NCBI RefSeq assembly: GCF_014203695.1 | Contig: NZ_JACHJO010000008.1 | Coordinates: forward strand, 248,001 to 312,000 | Length of the DNA stretch: 64,000 nt | Direction of reading: 5' to 3' | Source of the DNA: Nocardiopsis algeriensis | GTDB lineage: Bacteria > Actinomycetota > Actinomycetes > Streptosporangiales > Streptosporangiaceae | Shown: piece after piece, positions 37,436 through 45,434 of the stretch | How positions within the stretch are numbered: position 1 is the first letter of the stretch | How the letters are laid out: each line of letters starts with the position of its first letter | Notes under the pieces: model-generated | What the model saw: only the letters and a program-made list of their open reading frames with translations | The model's database searches: none | Told to the model about the DNA's origin: nothing | Translations under genes and position numbers: made by a program

Positions 37436-38032
37436 ATGGATATTCTGCTCCTGGTGGTCATCGCCGCCGCCGTCGTGGTCGGTGTGGTGGTCTACCTCCA
37501 GCGGTCGAAGAAGAGCACCCCCGCACCGCCGCCGCCCGCCGCGCCCCGCGACCCCTTCGCGGACACCGCCGACAGCACCGCCGGCGACCCCCGCACCCTC
37601 AAGGCCGGTGACATGGTCGACTGGGGGGTCGAGCGCACCTGGATCCGCGGCAGCCTGCGCCTGTCCGAGGGCGGCTACACCTGGTCCGAGCACTTCCTCG
37701 AGGTGGAGGGCGGCAAGCGCTGGCTCTCGGTCGAGGAGGACCCCGACATCGAGATCGCCCTGTGGACCGGCCGCCCCGACCTGGACCTGACCCCGCACGG
37801 CAAGAGCATCGAGCTGGAGGGGACCACCTACCGGCTCGAGGAGAAGGGCAGCGGCTCCTACCGCTCCGAGGGCACCACCGGCCTCAAGTCCCAGGGCGGG
37901 TTCGACTACGCCGACTACGAGTCCGCCGACGGCAAGCTCCTGGCCTTCGAGCGCTTCGACCACGGCTCCTGGGAGGTCAGCACCGGGACCAAGGTCGAGC
38001 CCGGCACCTTCACCATCTACCCCGGGAGCTGA
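37436..38032 (+). CDS. DUF4178 membrane-anchored protein
   Basis: A 198-residue protein: an N-terminal helix (MDILLLVVIAAAVVVGVVVY), a Pro-rich linker, and one DUF4178 domain from ~residue 55 (LKAGDMVDWGVERTWIRGSL, EHFLEVEGGKRWLSVEEDPD, LEGTTYRLEEKGSGSY). DUF4178 is a beta-rich domain of unknown function found with DUF350 and aminopropyltransferase-like genes. First gene of a five-gene operon behind an ECF-type promoter. Confidence 0.9.
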   Translation: MDILLLVVIAAAVVVGVVVYLQRSKKSTPAPPPPAAPRDPFADTADSTAGDPRTLKAGDMVDWGVERTWIRGSLRLSEGGYTWSEHFLEVEGGKRWLSVEEDPDIEIALWTGRPDLDLTPHGKSIELEGTTYRLEEKGSGSYRSEGTTGLKSQGGFDYADYESADGKLLAFERFDHGSWEVSTGTKVEPGTFTIYPGS

Positions 38033-38038
38033 AGGGCG

Positions 38039-38569
38039 ATGCTCACGAGCATCAGCGCCCCCTTCGTCGACACCAGCGCCTCCGACCTGGTGTGGACGCT
38101 CGGCCATCCCCTGGTCGAGCCTCTGGCCGTCCGCACGGTCCGCCACGCCGGCGCCCGGATCGAGCTCCGGGTGCTCGGCGCCTCCCACCAGGTGCTGGTG
38201 CAGGCACCGGGCGGCGAACTGCTGGAGACGGTCGCGTGCCTGCCAGGGGTCGAGGGCGGACTTCCGGGCGGGGCCGAGCGGCCGCTGCCGGGGGCCGGCT
38301 CCTACCGCTTCTCCTCGGAGGTCGAGCACCTGTCCCGCGCCGAGCTCGCCCGGCGGGTGGAGCGGATCCGCCGCGAGGCCGACGACCGGCCCCACGCCCT
38401 GCTCGCCTCCTTCCCCGGCGACGAGCTCGCCGTCACCGGGCTGCACCTGCTGCCCGGCCGCGGCTCCCTCCGCTGGCGCACCTGGCACGCCTATCCGCAG
38501 AGCGGTGAGTTGGTGACGACCGCTTCCACAGTGACCGCACCCCCCACGTCAGAGAGAACCGCGCCATGA
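38039..38569 (+). CDS. DUF2617 family protein
   Basis: A 176-residue soluble protein beginning MLTSISAPFVDTSASDLVW. PGGELLETVACLPG, YRFSSEVEHLSRAELARRVE and ALLASFPGDELAVTGL fit DUF2617, an actinobacterial family of unknown role. GGGAGCTGAAGGGCG serves as the binding site. It overlaps the next gene (ATGA). Confidence 0.85.
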   Translation: MLTSISAPFVDTSASDLVWTLGHPLVEPLAVRTVRHAGARIELRVLGASHQVLVQAPGGELLETVACLPGVEGGLPGGAERPLPGAGSYRFSSEVEHLSRAELARRVERIRREADDRPHALLASFPGDELAVTGLHLLPGRGSLRWRTWHAYPQSGELVTTASTVTAPPTSERTAP

Positions 38570-38835
38570 AGTCACACAACTCCTTCTCCGGCGACGAGGA
38601 GAACAAGAAGAAGCTGATCACGGTGATCGTCGTCATCGGGGTGATCCTGCTGCTCCTGATACTGCTCAGCTCCTGCGACGACGACAACAACTCCGGCTCC
38701 GGAGGGGGCGGGTTCTTCTTCATCGGCGGAACCAGCACCAGCAACAACTACTACGGCGGCGGCAGCGGCAGCAGCAGGTACAACGACGGCAGCGGCAGCA
38801 GCTACCGCGGCGGCGGCAGCGGCTTCGGCAAGTAG
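38566..38835 (+). CDS. Small membrane protein with Gly/Ser/Tyr-rich tail
   Basis: An 89-residue protein: about 14 charged residues, one helix (KLITVIVVIGVILLLLILLS) ending SCDDDNN, then ~45 residues of glycine, serine and tyrosine (GGGSGSSRYNDGSGSS). The cysteine after the helix is not in a lipobox. ATGA overlap with the DUF2617 gene. It has no relatives that I can name; similar Gly-rich tails are seen in some secreted or membrane-anchoring small proteins. Confidence 0.8.
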   Translation: MKSHNSFSGDEENKKKLITVIVVIGVILLLLILLSSCDDDNNSGSGGGGFFFIGGTSTSNNYYGGGSGSSRYNDGSGSSYRGGGSGFGK

Positions 38836-38903
38836 GCCCCTGCCGGCAGCCCCCGCGGCACCGAGAAACCCGACCGGAAATCCCCCGACCAGCGGACAGG
38901 ACC

Positions 38904-39332
38904 ATGAACGAGATCCTCTTCAACGCACTCGCCACACTCGCCTACGGGGGTGTGGGCACCCTCATCCTCGTGGTGGGCTACCTGCTCATCGACCTCCTCA
39001 CCCCCGGTAAGCTGCACAAGCTGATCTGGGAGGAGCGCAACACCAACGCGGTGATCCTGGTGTCGGCCAACACACTGGGCGCCGCCATCGTCATCACCTC
39101 CGCGATCCTCGCCAGCGAGTCCGAGATGGGGCTGGGCGCGGGCCTGATCTCCACCGCCGTCTACGGCCTGATCGGCCTGGGCGTCATGGCGCTGTCGTTC
39201 CTGGTCATCGACCTCCTCATCCCGGCCAAGATCGCCCACATGATCAGCGACAGCGAGCCGCACCCCGCCACCTGGGTGAGCGCCAGCGCGCACGTGGCGA
39301 TCGCCCTGGTCCTGGCCGCGGCGCTCACCTGA
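38904..39332 (+). CDS. DUF350 membrane protein (YjfL-like)
   Basis: A 142-residue protein with four helices as two DUF350 repeats: ATLAYGGVGTLILVVGYLLI followed by DLLTPGKLHKLIW, and VYGLIGLGVMALSFLVIDLL followed by IPAKIAHMIS. DUF350 is found next to aminopropyltransferases and PspA-like genes in diverse bacteria (for example yjfL of E. coli). CGGACAGG is the nearest upstream purine site. Confidence 0.9.
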   Translation: MNEILFNALATLAYGGVGTLILVVGYLLIDLLTPGKLHKLIWEERNTNAVILVSANTLGAAIVITSAILASESEMGLGAGLISTAVYGLIGLGVMALSFLVIDLLIPAKIAHMISDSEPHPATWVSASAHVAIALVLAAALT

Positions 39333-39393
39333 ACCCGGACCCGGCGACAAGGCCCCCTGACCCCGGCCACCCCACTCCACGAAGGCACACGCG

Positions 39394-40971
39394 TTGACCG
39401 AGCAGACCGCGAAGAGCACCGACCGCAGCCGAACCGGCCTCCCGGTTCCGCCGCGCATGGCCAGGTTCCTCGTCCTGACCGCGGTGTTCCTCTGCGCGGC
39501 CTGCGGTCTGGTGTACGAGCTGGCCCTGGTCGCGATCGGCAGCTACCTGCTGGGCGACACCATCACCCAGGCCTCGATCGTGCTGTCGGTGATGGTGTTC
39601 GCCATGGGCGTGGGGTCGCTGCTGTCCAAGCGGTTCACCGGGAGCGCGGCGGTCGCCTTCGCCGTGATCGAGGGGCTGCTCTCCCTCGTCGGCGGTCTGT
39701 CGGTGCTGCTGCTCTACGGGGCCTTCGCCTGGCTGTCGGCGTACGGGTTCGCGCTGGTCCTGCTGGCCTTCGCCATCGGGGTGCTCATCGGCATGGAGAT
39801 CCCGCTGCTGATGACACTCATCCAGCGCATCCGCAGGCAGGAGGCCTCCGAGGCGGTCGCCGACCTGTTCGCCGCCGACTACGTGGGCGGGCTCATCGGC
39901 GGCCTGGCGTTCCCCTTCCTGCTGCTGCCGCTGCTGGGCCTGCCCAAGGGCGTGCTGATGGTGGGCGCCCTCAACGCCGTCGTGGGCGTCGCCGTGGTGC
40001 TGTGGCTGTTCCGGGGGGAGCTCGCCCGCGGTGTGCAGGTCTTCCTGGGCGCGGGCCTGGTGGGCGTCCTCACCGTGCTGGGCCTGGCCTTCGCCTACGC
40101 CGACCAGTTCGAGGTCGACGCCCGCCAGGCCCTGTACCGCGACCCGATCGTGCACGCCGAGCGCTCCGAGTACCAGGAGATCGTGCTCACCCGGTCGCTC
40201 GACGGGCAGGACGTCCGGCTCTTCCTCAACGGTGACCTGCAGTTCTCGACCCTCGACGAGTACCGCTACCACGAGTCGCTCGTGCACCCGGCGATGGCGG
40301 GCCCGCGCGAGGACGTGCTGGTGCTGGGCGGCGGTGACGGGCTCGCCCTGCGCGAGATCCTCGCCTACGACGACGTCGCCTCGGTCACCCTGGTGGACCT
40401 GGACCCGGCCGTCGTCGAACTGGCCTCCACCGAACCGGTGATCGAGGAGCTGAACGAGGGATCCTTCGAGGACCCGCGGCTGGAGGTGGTCCACACGGAC
40501 GCGTTCCAGTGGCTGCGCGAGAACACGGAGGAGTTCGACGTGGTCGTCGCCGACCTCCCCGACGGCCAGGACGTGGGCACGTCCAAGCTCTACTCGGTCG
40601 AGTTCTACTCGCTGATCCGGCACGCCATGGCGGACGGGGGCCGCGTGGTGGTGCAGGCCGGCTCGCCGTTCTTCGCCCCCGAGGCCTACTGGAGCGTGGG
40701 CCACTCGCTGGAGGCGGCCGACCTGGCCGCCACCCCCTACAACGTGGACGTCCCCTCGTTCGGGAACTGGGGCTTCTACCTGGCGGCGGCCGACACCGCC
40801 CCCGAGCTGGAGGTCCCCGAGGACGCGCCGCCGCTGCGGTTCCTGGACGAGGCCCTCCTGGAGGCGGCGCAGGTGTTCCCGAGGGACCGCCGCGACGAGG
40901 GTGTCCAGGAGTCCACCCTCATGCACCCCCGCGTGATCGAGTACCACAAGGGTGCCTGGAAGGGCTACTGA
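39394..40971 (+). CDS. Membrane-embedded aminopropyltransferase (spermidine synthase-like)
   Basis: A 525-residue fusion. About seven helices fill residues 25-235 (FLVLTAVFLCAACGLVYELA onwards); then a spermidine synthase domain: EYQEIVLTRSL, YHESLVHPAM, VLVLGGGDGLALREIL, VTLVDLDPAVVELA and VVADLPDGQDVGTSKLYSVE. The acidic residue for the amine and the SAM/dcSAM loop are present. It may transfer aminopropyl groups to a membrane or envelope acceptor. TTG start with GAAGG upstream. Last gene of the operon. Confidence 0.9.
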   Translation: MTEQTAKSTDRSRTGLPVPPRMARFLVLTAVFLCAACGLVYELALVAIGSYLLGDTITQASIVLSVMVFAMGVGSLLSKRFTGSAAVAFAVIEGLLSLVGGLSVLLLYGAFAWLSAYGFALVLLAFAIGVLIGMEIPLLMTLIQRIRRQEASEAVADLFAADYVGGLIGGLAFPFLLLPLLGLPKGVLMVGALNAVVGVAVVLWLFRGELARGVQVFLGAGLVGVLTVLGLAFAYADQFEVDARQALYRDPIVHAERSEYQEIVLTRSLDGQDVRLFLNGDLQFSTLDEYRYHESLVHPAMAGPREDVLVLGGGDGLALREILAYDDVASVTLVDLDPAVVELASTEPVIEELNEGSFEDPRLEVVHTDAFQWLRENTEEFDVVVADLPDGQDVGTSKLYSVEFYSLIRHAMADGGRVVVQAGSPFFAPEAYWSVGHSLEAADLAATPYNVDVPSFGNWGFYLAAADTAPELEVPEDAPPLRFLDEALLEAAQVFPRDRRDEGVQESTLMHPRVIEYHKGAWKGY

Positions 40972-40975
40972 GGCC

Positions 40976-41005
40976 GCGCTCCGGCCCGGGACCGGGCCGG
41001 AGCGC
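40976..41005 (+). terminator. Terminator of the aminopropyltransferase operon
   Basis: A perfect 14-bp stem, GCGCTCCGGCCCGG / CCGGGCCGGAGCGC, begins 4 nt after the stop codon, with almost no loop. No T-tract, as is usual in this genome. Confidence 0.8.
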
Positions 41006-41172
41006 AGGCACCGCGCAGCCTGGAAACAGGGCCGATGGGCGGCCGCGCGGTGGCACACGGGGGCGGAACCCATCGTGGCCCGGCCCCCGGCCGTCCGGCG
41101 CGCCGCCGTGCCGCCCCGGACGGGGCGCGGGACAAACCCTTGCCGGACCTTTGCCGCTGCGGTGCGGATCTC

Positions 41173-42135
41173 TCAGGAACGCAGCTCCGCCAGGGGCCCG
41201 GACAGGTGCTCGGCGTAGTAGTCGAGGAAGGTGTCCGGGTCGGCGCCCGCGTTGAGCAGGGCGAGGTGGTCGAAGCCCGCGTCGGCGAAGGTGCGCACCT
41301 GCGCCAGGTGGGTCTCGGGGTCGGGGCCGGCCGAGACCATGTCGGCCATGTCCTCGGGCCTGACCGTCGCGGTGGCCGCCTCGAAGTTGACCGGGTTGGG
41401 CAGCTCCGACATGACCTTCCATCCCAGAGCTCCGAAGCGGAAGCCCTGGTGCGCGTTGCGCAGCGCCGTCTCGGTGTCGGGCCCCACGGCCAGGGGGACC
41501 TCGTTGTAGCGCGGCCCGCTGCCGCCCGCCCGCGTGTAGGCGTCCACGACCTCCTTCTCGGGCGCGTTGGCGAACAGGCCGTCGCCCAGTTCCGCGGCGA
41601 GCTCCGCGGACCGGCCGCCGCTCGCGGCCACGATGATCTGGGGCGGGGTCTCGGGCAGGTCGAACACCCGGGCGTCGTCCAGGTCCAGGTACTGGCCCTC
41701 GAACGAGTGGTAGCCCCCGCTCCACAGCATGCGGATGATCTGCAGGGCCTCGTGCAGCATCTCGTGCCGCGTCGAGACGGAGGGCCAGCCGTGCCCGGTG
41801 ACGTGCTCGTTGAGCCGCTCGCCGCTGCCGATGCCGAGGAAGTGCCGCCCCTCGGACAGCAGCGCCGTGGTCGCCGACGCCTGCGCGACGATCGCGGGGT
41901 GGCAGCGCACGGTCGGGCAGGTCACCCCGGTGCCGAGCCGGATCCTCTCGGTGCGCTCGGCGATCGATGCCAGCACCGACCACACGAAGGGGGAGTGGCC
42001 CTGGCTCTCCAGCCAGGGGTGGTAGTGGTCGCTGACCTCGACGAAGTCGAACCCGAGCTCCTCCGCCCGCACCGCCTGGCGCACCAGTTCGCGCGGCCCG
42101 TAGGCCTCGGCCATCAGCTTCAACCCGATCTTCAC
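41173..42135 (-). CDS. F420-dependent LLM-class oxidoreductase (TIGR03557-like)
   Basis: This is a 320-residue luciferase-like flavin/F420 enzyme. KIGLKLMAEAYGPRELVRQA, FVEVSDHYHPWLESQGHSPF, LGTGVTCPTVRCHPAIVAQA and GIGSGERLNEHVTGHGWPS are typical of the F420 G6PD-like group. The substrate is not shown by sequence. I chose GTG 42135 with GGGGGAG ideally spaced; the frame extends upstream without coding character. Convergent with the operon before it. Confidence 0.92.
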   Translation of the reverse strand: MKIGLKLMAEAYGPRELVRQAVRAEELGFDFVEVSDHYHPWLESQGHSPFVWSVLASIAERTERIRLGTGVTCPTVRCHPAIVAQASATTALLSEGRHFLGIGSGERLNEHVTGHGWPSVSTRHEMLHEALQIIRMLWSGGYHSFEGQYLDLDDARVFDLPETPPQIIVAASGGRSAELAAELGDGLFANAPEKEVVDAYTRAGGSGPRYNEVPLAVGPDTETALRNAHQGFRFGALGWKVMSELPNPVNFEAATATVRPEDMADMVSAGPDPETHLAQVRTFADAGFDHLALLNAGADPDTFLDYYAEHLSGPLAELRS

Positions 42136-42408
42136 GGTGTGCTCCCCCTTCGTGCGTCCTCGCAGCTCGTGCCCCCTACCCGGAGCCGGCGCCCCGAACA
42201 CCCCGCCCGCTCCTGCGGGGCCGGTGCCCGCGGCGGCGGGCCCGGAGGCATCTCTGCCGTCGCGCAGGTGCAAATCCGTCACATTGGCCAAAGTGCTGAC
42301 ATGTCTTCACTTGGGTGATTAGCCTTGCCCTGTCGCAGGTACGCCGCGTCCCTGCGCCCATCCCCTGGCCGGCTCCCGCTCCGCCGCCCGTACACGTTGG
42401 AGCAACCC

Positions 42409-42855
42409 ATGACTGCGCCCCCGTCCACGCCCATGACCGGCGCCCAGAAGTTCGGCATCGGATGCCTCGGCTGCTTCGGAGCCTTGCTGTTCACCGTAAT
42501 GATCGGCTCCTGCGCGACCGCTCTGGCCGGAGGTGGGAACGGCGGCGCCGCACCGGAGCCCGCCGCCGTCACCGCCACGGTGAGCGAGACGGTGACGGCG
42601 ACGGAGACGGTCGAGGAGGAGGTGGAGATCGAGGTGGAGGTGACGGCGACGGAGACCGTCACGGCGACCGAGACCGTGACCGAACGCCCCGAGAGCGGAG
42701 GCGGGGGCGGTGGAGGAGGCGGGGGTGGCGGGGGTTCGGCCTACTACCAGAACTGCGACGCCGCGCGCGCGGCCGGAGCCGCCCCCGTGTACCTCGGCGA
42801 CCCCGGATACGGTCGGCACCTGGACCGCGACGGTGACGGGGTCGGGTGCGAGTAG
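42409..42855 (+). CDS. Membrane-anchored Excalibur calcium-binding domain protein
   Basis: A 148-residue protein: one helix (FGIGCLGCFGALLFTVMIGS), then a Val/Thr/Glu stalk of repeated TVTATET units, a run of 13 glycines, and an Excalibur domain (YYQNCDAARAAGAAPVYLGD, ending DRDGDGVGCE). Excalibur is a small surface domain with a DxDxDG calcium-binding-like loop. ATG 42409 with TTGGAG upstream. Role unknown. Confidence 0.85.
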   Translation: MTAPPSTPMTGAQKFGIGCLGCFGALLFTVMIGSCATALAGGGNGGAAPEPAAVTATVSETVTATETVEEEVEIEVEVTATETVTATETVTERPESGGGGGGGGGGGGGSAYYQNCDAARAAGAAPVYLGDPGYGRHLDRDGDGVGCE

Positions 42856-42859
42856 CGGC

Positions 42860-43272
42860 TCAGCCGGGCCAGGCGAAGACCTCGGCGCGGGCCTCGGTGA
42901 GATGGGCGTCCGCACGGTCGTGCTGGGCCACGCGGACGCCCACCCAGCGGCCGGGGCCGGCAGTCCTTGCCAGGTGTGGCCGAAGCGGCCCTTCCCGCGG
43001 ACCTGCACCCTGCTGTCCACGGCGCACTCGCGGAAGACCCTCCCCGACGACTCGAACTCCACCGCGCGCAGCTGCACCTCGCAGCGGGGAGTGAGGCCGG
43101 TCAGGACCACCCCCACCGACAGCAGGTAGAGGGCGCCGTGCGGATGGCTGTCGTCGACCAGCTCCCGGAGCTCGGCGACGCCGTCGTCGCGGCGGTCGAA
43201 CACGATGTCGTACCACCGGCCCGGTTCCAGGGCCGTCGGTGTGTCCTTCGCGAAGCCGTGGTACTCGGGCAT
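42860..43272 (-). pseudogene. Frameshifted small gene, unknown family
   Basis: From the ATG at 43272 the frame reads coherently (PEYHGFAKDTPTALEPGRWY, DIVFDRRDDGVAELRELVDD) up to TWQGL near 42960. Past that point coding character (third-position GC) jumps to a frame shifted by one base, ending GPGRWVGVRVAQHDRAD... FAWPG at 42860. One missing base in CTGCCGGCCCC would explain it. The reconstructed protein is ~137 residues. It is either a recent pseudogene or a sequencing error. No family recognised. Confidence 0.7.
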
Positions 43273-43428
43273 GGCGTCGTCCTCGGGTCGGTGTGCGCCG
43301 GCAACGCCAGCATCTGCCGCGTACCGACGGCGTTCAACCACCGGGGAGGACGTGTCCGGCCGGTCCCCGGGGCGGGGAGGGCACGTGTGCGGCACGATGG
43401 AGCCGTCGCCGTCACGGGAGGTTCACCG

Positions 43429-44916
43429 GTGCGATCCGCGCATACCGTCAGCGTCGTCCGCGAGGCCGAGGCCGCGCTTCTGGCCCGCCTGCCGGAGGGG
43501 GCGCTCATGCGCCGGGCCGCGTTCGGCCTGGCCGTCGAGTGCGCCCGCCTGCTGCCCCGGGTGTACGGGGCCCGGATCGTGCTCCTGGTCGGCGGCGGGG
43601 ACAACGGGGGCGACGCCCTCCACGCGGGGGCGTTCCTCGCCGCGCGGGGCGCGTCCGTGTTCGCGGTCCTGGCCGGACGGAGCGTCCACCAGGGCGGTGT
43701 GGAGGCGCTGCGGGCGGCCGGGGGGAAGGCGTACGCGTTCTCCGGCGACGGGTCGGTGCTGTTCGACGCCGACCTGATCGTCGACGGGCTGGTCGGGATC
43801 GGTGGCCGGGGCAGGTTGCGCGAGCCGCACGCCACCCTGGCCGTGCTCGCCGCGAATGCGCCCGCGCCTGTCGTCGCGGTCGACCTGCCCAGCGGTGTGG
43901 ACGCCGACACCGGAGAGGTGGCGGGGCACGCCGTCCGCGCCGACCTCACGGTCACCTTCGGTACCCACAAACCGGGGCTGTTCGTGGACCCGGGCGCCGA
44001 ACGGGCGGGCCGGGTCGTGTTCGTGGACATCGGTCTGGGGCCCGAGCTCCCGGCTCCGGCCCTCGTCCGTCCACAGGCTGTGGACATCGCCGCGCTCCTT
44101 CCCCGCCCGGGGGCCGAGAGCGACAAGTACCGCCGCGGCGTCCTGGCGGTTCGCGCAGGCTCCGACCGCTACCGCGGTGCCGCCGTCCTCACCGTGGGGG
44201 GAGCCCTGCGCACGGGGGTCGGCATGGTCCGCTACGAGGGAGGGGAGAGGGCCGTCGACCAGGTCCTGGCGCGCTGGCCGGAGACCGTGGCCTCCGTCCT
44301 GGAGCCGCTCCACAGCACCAACCTGGGGCCCGGCCGGGTGTCGGCCGTGGCCATCGGACCGGGACGGGGCACCCACCGCGCCAACGCCGACGAACTGGGC
44401 GCCGTCCTGGAGAGCGAGGTTTCCGTCCTGGCCGACGCCGACGCGATCACCCTGCTCAGCGGGGAGGACGGGCGAGACCTCGCCGATCTGGTCCGTGAGC
44501 GCGAGGCACCCACCCTGCTCACCCCGCACGCGGGTGAGCTTGCCCGCCTGCTGGGCGCCGACCGGGCCGACGTCGAGGCGCGGCGGCTCGAACACGCCGT
44601 TCGGGCCGCCGACGACCTCGGCTGCACGGTCCTGCTCAAGGGGTCCACCACGGTCATCGCCTCCCCCGGCGCCCCGGTGGTCGCCAACCCGACAGGGACG
44701 TCCCTGCTGGCCACCGCGGGCACGGGCGACGTCCTCTCGGGGGCGGCGGGAGCTCTGCTGGCGGGCGGCCTGTCGGCGGCGAACGCGGCGATGTGCGCCG
44801 CCTACCTGCACGGCCGCGCGGCGGTACTGGCCCGGGGCGGAGCCCCGATCAGCGCCTCCGACCTGCTGGAGGGCCTGCCCCTGGCGATCCGGGAGGTGGG
44901 GGAGGCGGTGGCCTGA
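43429..44916 (+). CDS. nnr: Bifunctional NAD(P)H-hydrate epimerase / dehydratase
   Basis: A 495-residue fusion. The N-terminal YjeF epimerase half has LLVGGGDNGGDALHAGAFLA and VAVDLPSGVDADTGEVAG. The C-terminal ADP/ATP-dependent dehydratase half has LAVRAGSDRYRGAAVLTVG, LLTPHAGELARLLG and TAGTGDVLSGAAGALL. Together they repair hydrated NADH and NADPH. GTG 43429 with GGGAGG upstream is the start (MRSAHTVSVVREAEAALLAR). Earlier open frame is non-coding. In many actinomycetes the gene lies near glmS/alr; here it is alone. Confidence 0.95.
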   Translation: MRSAHTVSVVREAEAALLARLPEGALMRRAAFGLAVECARLLPRVYGARIVLLVGGGDNGGDALHAGAFLAARGASVFAVLAGRSVHQGGVEALRAAGGKAYAFSGDGSVLFDADLIVDGLVGIGGRGRLREPHATLAVLAANAPAPVVAVDLPSGVDADTGEVAGHAVRADLTVTFGTHKPGLFVDPGAERAGRVVFVDIGLGPELPAPALVRPQAVDIAALLPRPGAESDKYRRGVLAVRAGSDRYRGAAVLTVGGALRTGVGMVRYEGGERAVDQVLARWPETVASVLEPLHSTNLGPGRVSAVAIGPGRGTHRANADELGAVLESEVSVLADADAITLLSGEDGRDLADLVREREAPTLLTPHAGELARLLGADRADVEARRLEHAVRAADDLGCTVLLKGSTTVIASPGAPVVANPTGTSLLATAGTGDVLSGAAGALLAGGLSAANAAMCAAYLHGRAAVLARGGAPISASDLLEGLPLAIREVGEAVA

Positions 44917-45394
44917 CCGCACCGCGTCCACGGACGTGGCCGGGCCGCGTGCCTCGAGGCGCGGAGAGCCCGGGCGGGCGCAGCGGTGCTCCGTGCGGGG
45001 ACCCGCGTGCTTTCGCCGACCGCGTGCGACCGGTCCTTTCCCCGGTCGGCCGGCAGCGGTGTGGGATGATGCGCATTCCCCCATGGAGTTCCGATCAGGT
45101 GGGAGTATCCCCATGCTCCGCTCATGTCCTCCGCGTTCCGGCAGCCGTACGTGACTCGCGCGGGGAAGAAGCGCCACCGTCCGTACCGGATCCCCGAGTG
45201 GTAGCGAAAGAAGCTCGCAGAGCGGGGACACCCGGCAATTTCCGTCCGGCAGCAGGAAGGGGACGCCCCACCGCTTCGCCGCGGTCAAGGATGTGTGCCT
45301 CCTCGTTCTTCTGGTTGTCCTGTTCGGGGGCAGGCAGGGGCGGGGATTGCCTTCACCGTGCAGAGCAGCGCACCGCACCTTTGAGGGAGGACGG
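44917..45394. other. Intergenic stretch of 478 bp
   Basis: GC-rich and with no supported gene. A 26-codon frame (45124-45204) begins ATG and is basic, but has no clear binding site; see rejected list. The last 14 bases form the ribosome-binding region of the next gene and are part of a repeat. Confidence 0.5.
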
Positions 45395-45434
45395 TTGACG
45401 AGTGGAGCCGGGCCGGAGCCGGACCAGGCGTTCG
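45381..45434 (+). repeat. Direct repeat, copy 1 (gene 5' end)
   Basis: TTGAGGGAGGACGGTTGACG and the following bases are repeated at 46478-46531. The first 37 bases are identical; identity then falls off. The repeat covers the ribosome-binding site and the first ~13 codons. Confidence 0.9.

Noticed and set aside
45124-45204. 26-codon basic micro-ORF (MSSAFRQPYVTRAGKKRHR...) in the gap before 45395
   Set aside because: Composition is protein-like, but there is no ribosome-binding site and no comparison is possible here. Too short to support alone.
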